Source of the DNA: an uncultured Acetobacteraceae bacterium
Lineage (GTDB): Bacteria > Pseudomonadota > Alphaproteobacteria > Acetobacterales > Acetobacteraceae
Length of the DNA stretch: 41,912 nt
Assembly (NCBI GenBank): GCA_937873225.1
Contig: CALMVN010000273.1
Span: 26,295-68,206, forward strand
Direction: 5' to 3'
A program made the translations under genes and the position numbers. Below, in pieces: positions 18,544 to 27,026 of the stretch. Under the pieces are notes generated by a model, which worked only from the letters and a program-made list of their open reading frames with translations, searched no databases and was not told where the DNA came from. Positions within the stretch are counted from its first letter, which is position 1. Each line of letters opens with the position of its first letter.

Positions 18544-19689
18544 GTGGTAAAAGCGGACGGGGCAGAAGCGAACGGGACGCTGGAGCAGGCGGTGCGGCAG
18601 GCGCTGCAGCGGATCCCGGCGCCGGGCGGGGATCGGGACCTGGTGGGCGCCGGGCTGGTGGAAAGCGTGGTGGTGCGCGACGGGCTGGTGCAGGTGGCGA
18701 TCCGCGCCGACCGCGCCGGCGCGGCCGGGCTGGAGCCGGCGCGCGGCGAGGCCGAGCGCGCGGTGCGTGCCCTGCCCGGGGTGCTGAACGCGACCGTGGT
18801 GCTGACCGCGCACCGGCAGGCGGCGCCCGCTCCCGACCCGGCACCGGCGCCCGCCGGCGGCGGCCACCGGCCGCTCGGGCTCGGCGGCGCGGAGCCGCCG
18901 GCAAAGCTGCTGGCCGAGGTGCGTGCTGTGATTGCGGTGGCGTCCGGCAAGGGCGGCGTAGGCAAGTCGACCACCGCGGTCAACCTGGCGATCGGCCTGT
19001 CCCGGCTCGGCCTGTCGGTCGGGCTGCTCGACGCCGACATCCACGGTCCCAGCCTGCCGCGCATGCTGGGCATGTCCGCCGTCCAGCCGGAGGTGCGCGA
19101 CGGGCGGCTGGTCCCGGTGGAGGCCTGGGGCATCAAGGCGATGTCGATCGGCCTGCTGGTCGAGGAGAACAAGGCGATGATCTGGCGCGGACCGATGGTG
19201 ATGGGCGCGCTGACCCAGCTGATGGGCGAGGTCGAGTGGGGCCCGCTCGACGTGCTGGTGGTGGACATGCCGCCGGGCACCGGCGACGCCCAGCTCACCC
19301 TGGCGCAGAAGGTGGCGCTGGCGGGGGCGGTGATCGTGTCCACGCCGCAGGACATCGCCCTGCTCGACGCCAGGCGCGGGGTTGCGATGTTTGAGAAGAC
19401 CCGCGTGCCGGTGCTGGGCATCGTCGAGAACATGAGCGTGTTCTGCTGCCCGAACTGCGGCCACCGCACCCCCCTGTTCGGCCATGGCGGCGCGCGCGCG
19501 GAAGCGGACAAGCTCGGCGTGCCGTTCCTGGGCGAGGTGCCGCTGCTGCTCGACATACGCGAAAGCGGCGACGCCGGAACGCCGATCCTGGCCCAGGACC
19601 CGCACGGCGAGGCGGGACAGGCCTACGTCGCGATCGCCAGGCGGGTGGCCGAGGCCTTGCGGCCGCACCTGCGGCAGGACCGGGTCTAG
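18544..19689 (+). CDS. mrp: Mrp/NBP35 family Fe-S cluster carrier ATPase
   Basis: ASGKGGVGKSTTAVNLA, DADIHGPSLPRMLG, DMPPGTGDAQLTLAQ, CPNCG; GTG start. Confidence 0.95.
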   Translation: MVKADGAEANGTLEQAVRQALQRIPAPGGDRDLVGAGLVESVVVRDGLVQVAIRADRAGAAGLEPARGEAERAVRALPGVLNATVVLTAHRQAAPAPDPAPAPAGGGHRPLGLGGAEPPAKLLAEVRAVIAVASGKGGVGKSTTAVNLAIGLSRLGLSVGLLDADIHGPSLPRMLGMSAVQPEVRDGRLVPVEAWGIKAMSIGLLVEENKAMIWRGPMVMGALTQLMGEVEWGPLDVLVVDMPPGTGDAQLTLAQKVALAGAVIVSTPQDIALLDARRGVAMFEKTRVPVLGIVENMSVFCCPNCGHRTPLFGHGGARAEADKLGVPFLGEVPLLLDIRESGDAGTPILAQDPHGEAGQAYVAIARRVAEALRPHLRQDRV

Positions 19690-19720
19690 TGTCCCGAATC
19701 TGAAGTTCGTCGGACTTCAG
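19688..19720. repeat. Copy A of a dispersed motif AGTGTCCCGAATCTGAAGTTCG-TCGG-ACTTCAG (possible IS end/REP-like)
   Basis: CTGAAGT/ACTTCAG inverted repeat; about 18/22 identity to the motif at 35600. Confidence 0.5.
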
Positions 19721-19868
19721 GTCCTCGGTGGCCACTGATCTTTCCGATAAGTTAGTGGCCTGCTTATCCCCGAGATTCACCCGCGAATTCAAGCCAGGAC
19801 ACTGGTGCCGGTTTCGATCGTATGACGAGCAGGGATGCTCCTGCCGGACGGTAAGCTGTATGGCAGGT

Positions 19869-20897
19869 CTACCTTGGGGTCATGAGATCCGATACGCGCC
19901 AGCAATACCAAACACCGTCATCGACCAGATGGAGCATATCACCTCGACCAGTAAGCAAGGCCGGATGTTCCCATACAGGTGCCGGCTGACTTGTTGGAGC
20001 TGGTAAACGGCGCAGAGGAAGTGCCCATTGAGCGATTGCGCAAACGTCTTCTCCTTGCCCTGGACCATCGAGTGTGACCAGCACCAAACGGTTCGCATCC
20101 TCGCCATAGCCGCCTGCTATGAGCGCGTGAGCGCCGTCCACAGCTATTGCGCTCGACCCTCTGAATTCGCTTCGCCACCACTGGACAGGTCGTCCCGGCA
20201 CGACTCGAATCAGTCGAAAATCCACATGCGAATAGAAGCAAGTCAAGGCGCTCCGGTCTGTGATGTTCAATGCATAGCACTCGATCAACAGACCAGCTTC
20301 AAACAGCCAGTCAGGCAGGGATGAGAGTGCGCCGTTCACATCGAAACATCCGAGTCCGTCCAGTGACGGCGGATACTCATGGCCACGAACATCCCAATCG
20401 CCGTTGCCGCCTGTTCCCTGGTCACTCCAGCCAACCCAGATCCGGTTGGAGGCGTCCGTTACAATGTGTTGGATGCCGTCACCAAGCCTGAGACGGCCTA
20501 GCAAGGCGCCGTCGCGAGAAAACAACCGTGCATTGGCGCCACCATCAAAGCCCGAGTCTGCTGTGAGCCATCGTCCATCATCAAATCGATCGATGATCGG
20601 GTAGGGCTTTTCGAGAGGACAGGCGAATGCCTCCACCCAGCCGGAACTACAGGCCGTCCACACCTGTGCCGTGCCTTCAGAACTGAGGGCCTTAAGGCGC
20701 GAGACAGGATTAAGACGAGGCGACGATGGCAAAACCCGTTTGACGCGCTGATGCTCACCTGCAAGATCGACATTGGTTGACAGTAAGGCAAGCGTTCCAT
20801 CTGCGAAGATCGTGTAACTAATCGGCTGCCAGCCGGTAGGCAGCGGAGAAAGGAGCCGCTGGAAGGAGTGTGGAACAGGCGACGATCGATCTGACAT
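19869..20897 (-). CDS. Hypothetical beta-propeller-like protein
   Basis: Single intact ORF in a lower-GC patch; propeller-like DDGRWLTADSGFDGGANARLFSRDGALLGRLRLGDGIQHIVTDASNRIWVGWSDQG. Confidence 0.7.
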   Translation of the reverse strand: MSDRSSPVPHSFQRLLSPLPTGWQPISYTIFADGTLALLSTNVDLAGEHQRVKRVLPSSPRLNPVSRLKALSSEGTAQVWTACSSGWVEAFACPLEKPYPIIDRFDDGRWLTADSGFDGGANARLFSRDGALLGRLRLGDGIQHIVTDASNRIWVGWSDQGTGGNGDWDVRGHEYPPSLDGLGCFDVNGALSSLPDWLFEAGLLIECYALNITDRSALTCFYSHVDFRLIRVVPGRPVQWWRSEFRGSSAIAVDGAHALIAGGYGEDANRLVLVTLDGPGQGEDVCAIAQWALPLRRLPAPTSQPAPVWEHPALLTGRGDMLHLVDDGVWYCWRVSDLMTPR

Positions 20898-20927
20898 GAA
20901 AGAATGCTAGAATAGCTGATCGCTGAT

Positions 20928-21090
20928 GTGGAGGCTGCTCTAGGTGTTCAGTCCCGGCGTGTGGCGACACGGATCACGAGGCGGCACGGGACAGGCTGCC
21001 ATGGGTCGGAAGAGCTTCGCCCGTCGGTTCTGACGCGTGAGGAGGAAGCTGCCGTGGTGGCGTTCTGCCACCGGCAAGGGCCAGGTTCGA
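20928..21090 (+). pseudogene. Transposase remnant, possibly IS481/IS3-like N-terminal fragment with frameshifts
   Basis: VQSRRVA...RRHGT.../SEELRPSVLTREEEAAVVAF resembles the HTH-to-linker region of IS481-type transposases; sequence identity lost afterwards. Confidence 0.45.
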
Positions 21091-21596
21091 AGCCTGTCCG
21101 ATCGGGTTCCTCGAATGCCGGCTTCATCAGGTCGATCAACTGTTCAGCGTCCATGAGCCGCCGTATTCCGGATGATGATCTTCTCGTGCATCCCGTCCGC
21201 CTTCCGTCGGCTGCCTGCTTGGAAGCCTACATGACCTGCTTGGACGCTCCGTTACGACACCGGACCATGCTTCAGGAACATGCGGTGCCTTTCCATGCTA
21301 GCCGTCGCATGTTCCCAGTGAACCCCGAACGTCGCCGCCACGTGGGGATAGTCGAACGCAACCTTGACCAGCCATACCTGCCCAACGGTCAGGTGGGCCT
21401 GTTGCCGTACGACGTGATCGCCGCCGTGTTCGGCGAGCCATGCGAAGACGAGCCCTGGATCCTCCACAAGCAAGGTGAAGCGTTGCACCCTCGTAGATTT
21501 TCCATCCGGATGGCGTCCACCACCCTACTGCATCCATGCTGGCTTCTTCCGGCCACCTTGTGTTGATCGACCGAGCCGGTTCGACCGGACGATGCC

Positions 21597-23000
21597 CTAG
21601 CGCCCGGCCCGCGCCACCCGCCGCCTGAGCAGGAAGCCGCGTCGGGGCCGCATCGGCCGTGCCGGCGCGAACAGGGCGAACACGGCGATCCCGACATAGC
21701 CCGCCAGCGGCACCGCGAAGCCGGCGCTGATGCCCGACCGGTCCGACAGCAGGCCCACCAGCGGCGGCAGGAGCGCCCCGCCCACGATCGCGCTGCACAG
21801 CAGGCCCGACACCGAGGCCGCCGGCGCGTGCGAGCGTTCCAGCGTCAGGGTGAACAAGGTCGGGAACATCACCGAGTTGAAGAAGCCGATCAGAAGGGCG
21901 GCGCAGGCGGCAAGCGGGCCGGCGGTCTGCGACACCGTGAGGCACAGCAGGACGTTGATGATCGCGAACACCCCCAGCACCCGCCCGGCGCTGACGATCC
22001 GCAGCAGCTGGCTGCCGGCGAACCGGCCCAGCATCGCCCCGCCCCAGAACACCGCGCCGAGCAGGATGGCGGCGCGGGCCGCGGACACGCCCAGGATCGT
22101 GGGCTGCGACAGGAAGTTGACCATGATGGTCGATACGCCCACCTCCGCGCCGACATAGACGAACACCGCGAACGCCCCGAACAGCCCCCAGCCGGAGCGG
22201 AACGCCGAGACCAGGCTGCCGCCGAGCACCGACGGCAGCGGATCCGCCGCGATCAGGCGTCGGCGCACCGACCACGCCAGCAGCGCCAGGCCCGCCACCA
22301 GCAGGGCGATCAGCCCGAACTGGCGGTCGATGTTGTGCAGCGACACCAGCCGCGCGGCTCCGGTGGAGGCGATGCTGGGATCGGGCGTGGTGCCGGAGCC
22401 GAACAGGCCGCCCCTGAGCAGCAGGCGCCCGGCCACCACAGGCCCCAGCACGGTGCCGAGCGAGTTGAACGCCTGCGCCAGGGTCAGCCGCGCATGCGCG
22501 CGCGACGGCTCGCCGTGGGCGGCCACCAGCGGGTTCGCCGCCACCTGAAGCAGGGTGATGCCGGACGCGATCACGAACAGCGCCAGCAGGATCACCCCGT
22601 AGCTCTGCGTGCGCGTGCCCAGCAGCACCACCAGGCATCCCGCCACGGTGACGCCCAGCGCCAGCTCGATCGCCCGCGGCGCGCCGACACGCCCCAGCAG
22701 CACCGAAGCCGGCAGAGACACGGCGCCGTAGGCGGCGAAGAAGGCGAACTGGGTGAGCATCTGCGCCGCGTAGCTCAGGTGGAAGATGGCGCGCACCGCC
22801 GGCGCCAGCCCGTCGATCACCGAGGACACGAAGCCCCAGACCAGGAACAGCGCGGTGATGGCGGCGAACGGCACCGGCCGCGGATCGCCCGGCGGATCGG
22901 GGGGAACCGGACCGTGCGACGGGAGCCCCACCGGACGGCCGTCAGGGATGGGGGGAGCAGTCGGTGCGCCCGGTCGCGATGCAGTCCTGCTGGGCGACAT
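21597..23000 (-). CDS. MFS transporter (FucP/sugar permease-like)
   Basis: 12-TM hydrophobic pattern; FLVWGFVSSVIDGLAPAVRAIFHLS, LLQVAANPLVAAHG, QAFNSLGTVLGP. Confidence 0.85.
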   Translation of the reverse strand: MSPSRTASRPGAPTAPPIPDGRPVGLPSHGPVPPDPPGDPRPVPFAAITALFLVWGFVSSVIDGLAPAVRAIFHLSYAAQMLTQFAFFAAYGAVSLPASVLLGRVGAPRAIELALGVTVAGCLVVLLGTRTQSYGVILLALFVIASGITLLQVAANPLVAAHGEPSRAHARLTLAQAFNSLGTVLGPVVAGRLLLRGGLFGSGTTPDPSIASTGAARLVSLHNIDRQFGLIALLVAGLALLAWSVRRRLIAADPLPSVLGGSLVSAFRSGWGLFGAFAVFVYVGAEVGVSTIMVNFLSQPTILGVSAARAAILLGAVFWGGAMLGRFAGSQLLRIVSAGRVLGVFAIINVLLCLTVSQTAGPLAACAALLIGFFNSVMFPTLFTLTLERSHAPAASVSGLLCSAIVGGALLPPLVGLLSDRSGISAGFAVPLAGYVGIAVFALFAPARPMRPRRGFLLRRRVARAGR

Positions 23001-23118
23001 AGCGCTGGACCATCGGGAACAGCATCACGCCGGCATAGATCAGCAGCAGGATCAGCGCCAGCACGACGAACGGCATCAGGCTCGGCAGCGGGCTCGGCCC
23101 GCGCGGCGGCTCACGCAT
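22942..23118 (-). CDS. Small single-TM hypothetical protein
   Basis: MREPPRGPSPLPSLMPFVVLALILLLIYAGVMLFPMVQRYVAQQDCIATGRTDCSPHP; one TM helix, two Cys. Confidence 0.5.
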   Translation of the reverse strand: MREPPRGPSPLPSLMPFVVLALILLLIYAGVMLFPMVQRYVAQQDCIATGRTDCSPHP

Positions 23119-23225
23119 GAACGGGCACTCCTGCGCGCTGCGGTCCCGCACGATGGCGCCAGGCCGAAGGCGATGCAAGCCGCATGTGAACGTTGTTCAG
23201 GAAACCGGCGGACGCGCCGCCGGCT

Positions 23226-24356
23226 TCAGTCGAGCAGCCAGCGCAGCGAACGGCGCAGCGCCGCGGTGCCGTCCCGCTCGAACCACGCGCCGTGCGCGAA
23301 CACGACCCGCTCCGGCCGCAGGTCGAGGAGGCGCCGGGCGGCGCGGGCGGCGGACGCGCGGCGCAGCCTGATCACCGCGCGCAGGTAGGTGGCCGGCATG
23401 CCGTCCGGCGCCGTCGTGCCGAGCAGGCGGGCCACCGGCCGAAGCGCCGCCGGCAGCTTCTGCGCCTCGAGGTTCAGCACCAGGTCGGTCAGCACCAGGG
23501 TGCGCGACGGCTCGTGGAACAGCGCCACCTCCAGGAAGCCGAGCCCGCCCGGCACCGTCACCAGCGTGATCCCCTCCCATTCCGGCGGCGGCACGTCGCC
23601 CAGGTCGTTGTCCAGACGCACGCGGCTGCGACGCACCGGGCCGCGCTCGCGCAGGCCGGGCGCCGCCCAGGTGACCGCGTCCGGACAGGCGCGCTGCCAG
23701 TCCTGCAGGAACATCCAGTGCGCCACGTTGGGCGCGACCAGGTGGCGGATGCGGCCCAGGGTCTCGAGCTGGGCCTTGAGCGGATAGCTGAACCGCGTCG
23801 GCGAATGGAGCAGCAGGTCGCCGCCGGGCAGGCGGATCACGGTCATGCGCACCGGCAGGGCGCTGCCCAGCGGGCCGGGCATCAGGCTGTCGACCACGAA
23901 CACGTCGCCTGCCACCGGCTTGGGCGTGTCGACCGGTGGATAGCCCACCTGCTCGGCCGAGGGCGGGTGGAGGTCGAGCACCCGCCCGACCGGCCCGGAG
24001 CCCTGCCCCGGGCCGCTCACCGGGCTGGCGCTGCTGAACGCCGTCACCAGCAGCTCCGACGCGCCCACGGCCAGCAGCAGCGCGCGGCTGCCCGCGGGCT
24101 GCCGACGCATCAGCAGGGCGGCGCCGCACAGGGCGGCCCCGCCGGCGGCGTCGAGCAGGAGGTGGGCGCGCATGCCCAGCACCGGCCGCAGCCCGGCCTC
24201 GTAATCCGTGAGCACCGCATAGGAGCCGTGGAAGGCGGACGCCGTGCCCATCACGCGACGCACCGGCCGGGGCAGCGTGCCCGAAACGGCGAGGCTGCCG
24301 AGCAGCGACGCCACGGCGTAGTCGATCGCGCCATGCAACCGGGTCGGGATCTTCAT
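23226..24356 (-). CDS. Membrane N-terminal region fused to a DUF4336-like (metallo-hydrolase-related) domain
   Basis: N-term MKIPTRLHGAIDYAVASLLGSLAVSG plus C-term LLLHSPTRF...HLVAPNVAHWMFLQDWQRACPDA...LGDVPPPEWEGI...FHEPSRTLVLTDLVLNL. Confidence 0.7.
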   Translation of the reverse strand: MKIPTRLHGAIDYAVASLLGSLAVSGTLPRPVRRVMGTASAFHGSYAVLTDYEAGLRPVLGMRAHLLLDAAGGAALCGAALLMRRQPAGSRALLLAVGASELLVTAFSSASPVSGPGQGSGPVGRVLDLHPPSAEQVGYPPVDTPKPVAGDVFVVDSLMPGPLGSALPVRMTVIRLPGGDLLLHSPTRFSYPLKAQLETLGRIRHLVAPNVAHWMFLQDWQRACPDAVTWAAPGLRERGPVRRSRVRLDNDLGDVPPPEWEGITLVTVPGGLGFLEVALFHEPSRTLVLTDLVLNLEAQKLPAALRPVARLLGTTAPDGMPATYLRAVIRLRRASAARAARRLLDLRPERVVFAHGAWFERDGTAALRRSLRWLLD

Positions 24357-24424
24357 CGGGCACCTCGGACACTGCTGATCCCGGGAACGGCGCAGCGCGG
24401 CGATAGATGCGTCGCCGGCCGGCA

Positions 24425-24465
24425 CGGAAAAGGCCCCGGACGCTTTCGCCGCCGGAGCCTTTCCG
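24425..24465 (-). terminator. Hairpin terminator-like element downstream of the S53 peptidase gene
   Basis: CGGAAAAGGC...CCGG / CCGG..GCCTTTCCG stem with one bulged A, just after the minus-strand stop at 24520. Confidence 0.5.
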
Positions 24466-24519
24466 TCAGGCCGGACTGTCGGCGACCACGGGCGGCGGAT
24501 CGCTCCGCCGCCCGGTGCC

Positions 24520-26646
24520 TCAGAAGTTCAGCAGCAGCTGCGGGATGTCCACCGAGCCGAGGCCGGTGGCGAGGTCGTAGCCGACGCCGGCGTTGAAGGC
24601 GGTCGACTGCGTCGTGGTGCTGGTGGACGAGATGCCGATGCCCTTGGTGGACAGGCTGTTGGTGTAGCAGTTCGGGGTGCCGGCCTGGCAGGCCACCGAG
24701 TTGTCGCCCACCGCGACGTCGTGGAACACGCAGAGCGGGTTCGCCGGGAAGTTGGTGGTCTGGCACTGGGTCGCCAGCAGCTTGTTCTTGTACTGGACCT
24801 TGGCGATCTGGTACAGCGCCGGCGCCATGTTGCCGACCTTGCCGTACAGCTCCGCCACCAGGGCGGCGATGCCGGCGAAGTCGGGAGCCGCGAACGAGGT
24901 GCCGCCGAAGGCGGAGCCGAGGAAGTTGTTCGGGTTGGTGAAGTCGCACGGCACGCCGCCTTCGGCCGTGTTCGACATGCACTCGAGATAGAAGTGGTTC
25001 CACTGCCCGTTGGAGGCGAACAGGGAGATGTCCGGCAGGTCGCGCACGCCGTCCTTCGGCACGCCCGGCACGCCGGTCAGCTGCCACGAGGGCTTGGCGA
25101 ACAGCAGGCTCTGCCCGCCGCTGCCGCCGACCACGTTCTGGTAGGTGGCCGCGGTCTGCGGGTTGTTGCAGTTCTGCAGCGGGCCCGCGGCGCCGGCGCC
25201 GGCCCAGTTCACGTAGGAGCCGCAGCTGTTGTCCCAGGGGATCTCCGGCACGTAGCTCTTGGCCGAGCCGCCGGTGGAACTGTTGGTGCTGCTCCAGAAG
25301 GTGCTGTTCAGCCCCACCACGGTGTCGCCGAAATCGGTGCCGCCGACCGCGGTGTCGTAGATGTTGGAGGCCAGCCCGTTGACGTTGATGCCGCTGGTGG
25401 CGAGCGTGGCGCCGGTGTCGGCGATGTCGGCCGCGCCGTCGCCGGTGGACACGAAGATGGAGATGCCCTCGGCCGCTCCCTCCTCGACCAGGTTGGACCA
25501 TTCGGTGAGGAACACGACGCCGTTCTCGAACTCGGCGCCGCCATAGGACACCGAGATCGCCGAGGCCGTGGTGCCGCCCTCGACCAGGTTCTGCAGCGCG
25601 GTCATCACGCCGAACCCGGTCTCGCTGGAGGAGCAGGCCGCCTCGATCACCGTCGCGTCCGGCGCCACCGCGCCCGACCACTCGGCGTCGAGCGCCGCCT
25701 CGCCCTCGTCGGCGGTGAAGCCCGGATCGACGCAGCCGCCCGGATGGGTGATGCTCAGCGTGCCGGCGTATCCCGACAGCCCGAACTGCGAGCGGAAGTT
25801 CTGCACGTCGGCCGGGTTGATGTCGGTCTGCTCGGCGACCGCCAGCGTCACGCCCTTGCCGGTCACCTTGCCGACCACGCTGGAGCCGCTGAACAGCCCG
25901 TTCTCGTCGTAGATGGTGTGGAAGTCGCTGGGCGTCACCGCGTAGAAGGTCGTGCCCTGCACGGCCATGGTGTAGCTGGAGCCGACCTTGTGCACCTGGG
26001 CGCCCGCGAGCGCTGCCGCGGACGGCTTGCGGCTGGCCACCAGCATCGGGCGCGGGAAGAAGTTGCCGAGCACGGCACCCTCCACCACCGGGCTGAGCGC
26101 GGACGGGAAGGACTGCTCGCCCGACGCCGCGAAGTGCCGCTGCCCGGACCGGGTGTAGCCGTGCAGCACGGTGTGGAAGGCGGCGCCGACGCTCGCCGCG
26201 GTACCGGAGAAGTCGATCGACATGCCGGTGGGCGACACCTTGTTCACCACCAGCCCGCGCGACTGCAGCCACGCCACCGTGGTGGCGATGTCGGCGGCGT
26301 CGGGCCCGTACTGGTCACGCAGCTCGGCCGGGGTGAGCCAGCGGTGGTACTCCGCCGAGCCCTTGGTGGTCTGCGCCAGCACCAGCGCGTCCAGCGCCGC
26401 CTGCTTGTCGGCAGGCCGCTTCAGCGCCAGCTGCAGGTGCTCCAGCGCGTGCCCGGACGCGAGCGGGCCCGTGTCGGTGGCGGATGCGAGGGCGGACGGC
26501 ATCGAGTGCGACAGGGTGGCCAACGACGTTTCGGAAACCGAAGCGCCGATCAGGGCGCTGCCGGTTGCGGCCTGCGCGCCTGCCGCGGCGAGACAGGCGA
26601 GCGCACAACCGAGCCCGGCCCGGTGCACGAAGTTTCTGGATGACAA
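24520..26646 (-). CDS. S53 family (sedolisin/kumamolisin-type) pro-peptidase, secreted
   Basis: Pro-kumamolisin activation region (AEYHRWLTPAELRDQYGP), EGEAALDAEW, SVSYGG, GGTSFAAPDFAG; TTG start preceded by GGGAGGATCC; signal peptide. Confidence 0.9.
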   Translation of the reverse strand: MSSRNFVHRAGLGCALACLAAAGAQAATGSALIGASVSETSLATLSHSMPSALASATDTGPLASGHALEHLQLALKRPADKQAALDALVLAQTTKGSAEYHRWLTPAELRDQYGPDAADIATTVAWLQSRGLVVNKVSPTGMSIDFSGTAASVGAAFHTVLHGYTRSGQRHFAASGEQSFPSALSPVVEGAVLGNFFPRPMLVASRKPSAAALAGAQVHKVGSSYTMAVQGTTFYAVTPSDFHTIYDENGLFSGSSVVGKVTGKGVTLAVAEQTDINPADVQNFRSQFGLSGYAGTLSITHPGGCVDPGFTADEGEAALDAEWSGAVAPDATVIEAACSSSETGFGVMTALQNLVEGGTTASAISVSYGGAEFENGVVFLTEWSNLVEEGAAEGISIFVSTGDGAADIADTGATLATSGINVNGLASNIYDTAVGGTDFGDTVVGLNSTFWSSTNSSTGGSAKSYVPEIPWDNSCGSYVNWAGAGAAGPLQNCNNPQTAATYQNVVGGSGGQSLLFAKPSWQLTGVPGVPKDGVRDLPDISLFASNGQWNHFYLECMSNTAEGGVPCDFTNPNNFLGSAFGGTSFAAPDFAGIAALVAELYGKVGNMAPALYQIAKVQYKNKLLATQCQTTNFPANPLCVFHDVAVGDNSVACQAGTPNCYTNSLSTKGIGISSTSTTTQSTAFNAGVGYDLATGLGSVDIPQLLLNF

Positions 26647-26676
26647 GTAGGGATCCTCCCAGGTTGCGCGGCCAGA

Positions 26677-26695
26677 CTGCCCAGGTTCTGGGCAG
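26677..26695. promoter_or_regulatory. Perfect inverted repeat CTGCCCAG-GTT-CTGGGCAG in the leader of the S53 peptidase gene
   Basis: 8-bp perfect arms, 3-nt centre, about 30 nt upstream of the TTG start. Confidence 0.45.
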
Positions 26696-27026
26696 AAGCT
26701 GAGACAGCTCTCGGGAACACGAACGATGCTCAACTTCTGGACAGACATTAACGGTATGCAACGGTCCGGCAAGGCTTTGTTTATGGGATTTGACGGACAA
26801 TTCGCTCCGGAACGGCTCGATCCGGATCTGCCGGCCTGATCGGGACCGGACACCACGATCGGCCGGCGCAGCCGGAAGCAACCGGCCTCACGACTCGCCG
26901 CCTCGGGAAGTCCCCGGAGGCCCATGCGGAGGTGGAACGGAACGGCCGGACCGCGACCGGTTCACGTCCTCGCGCCGGCCGCGCTCCGGCTCGTCGTCCG
27001 GGCAGGCATCCTCGCCGACCAGGTGG

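Noticed and set aside
24890-24925. S53 catalytic motif reads GGTS instead of SGTS
   Set aside because: The catalytic Ser is retained and GGTS variants are compatible with an active enzyme; not evidence of degeneration
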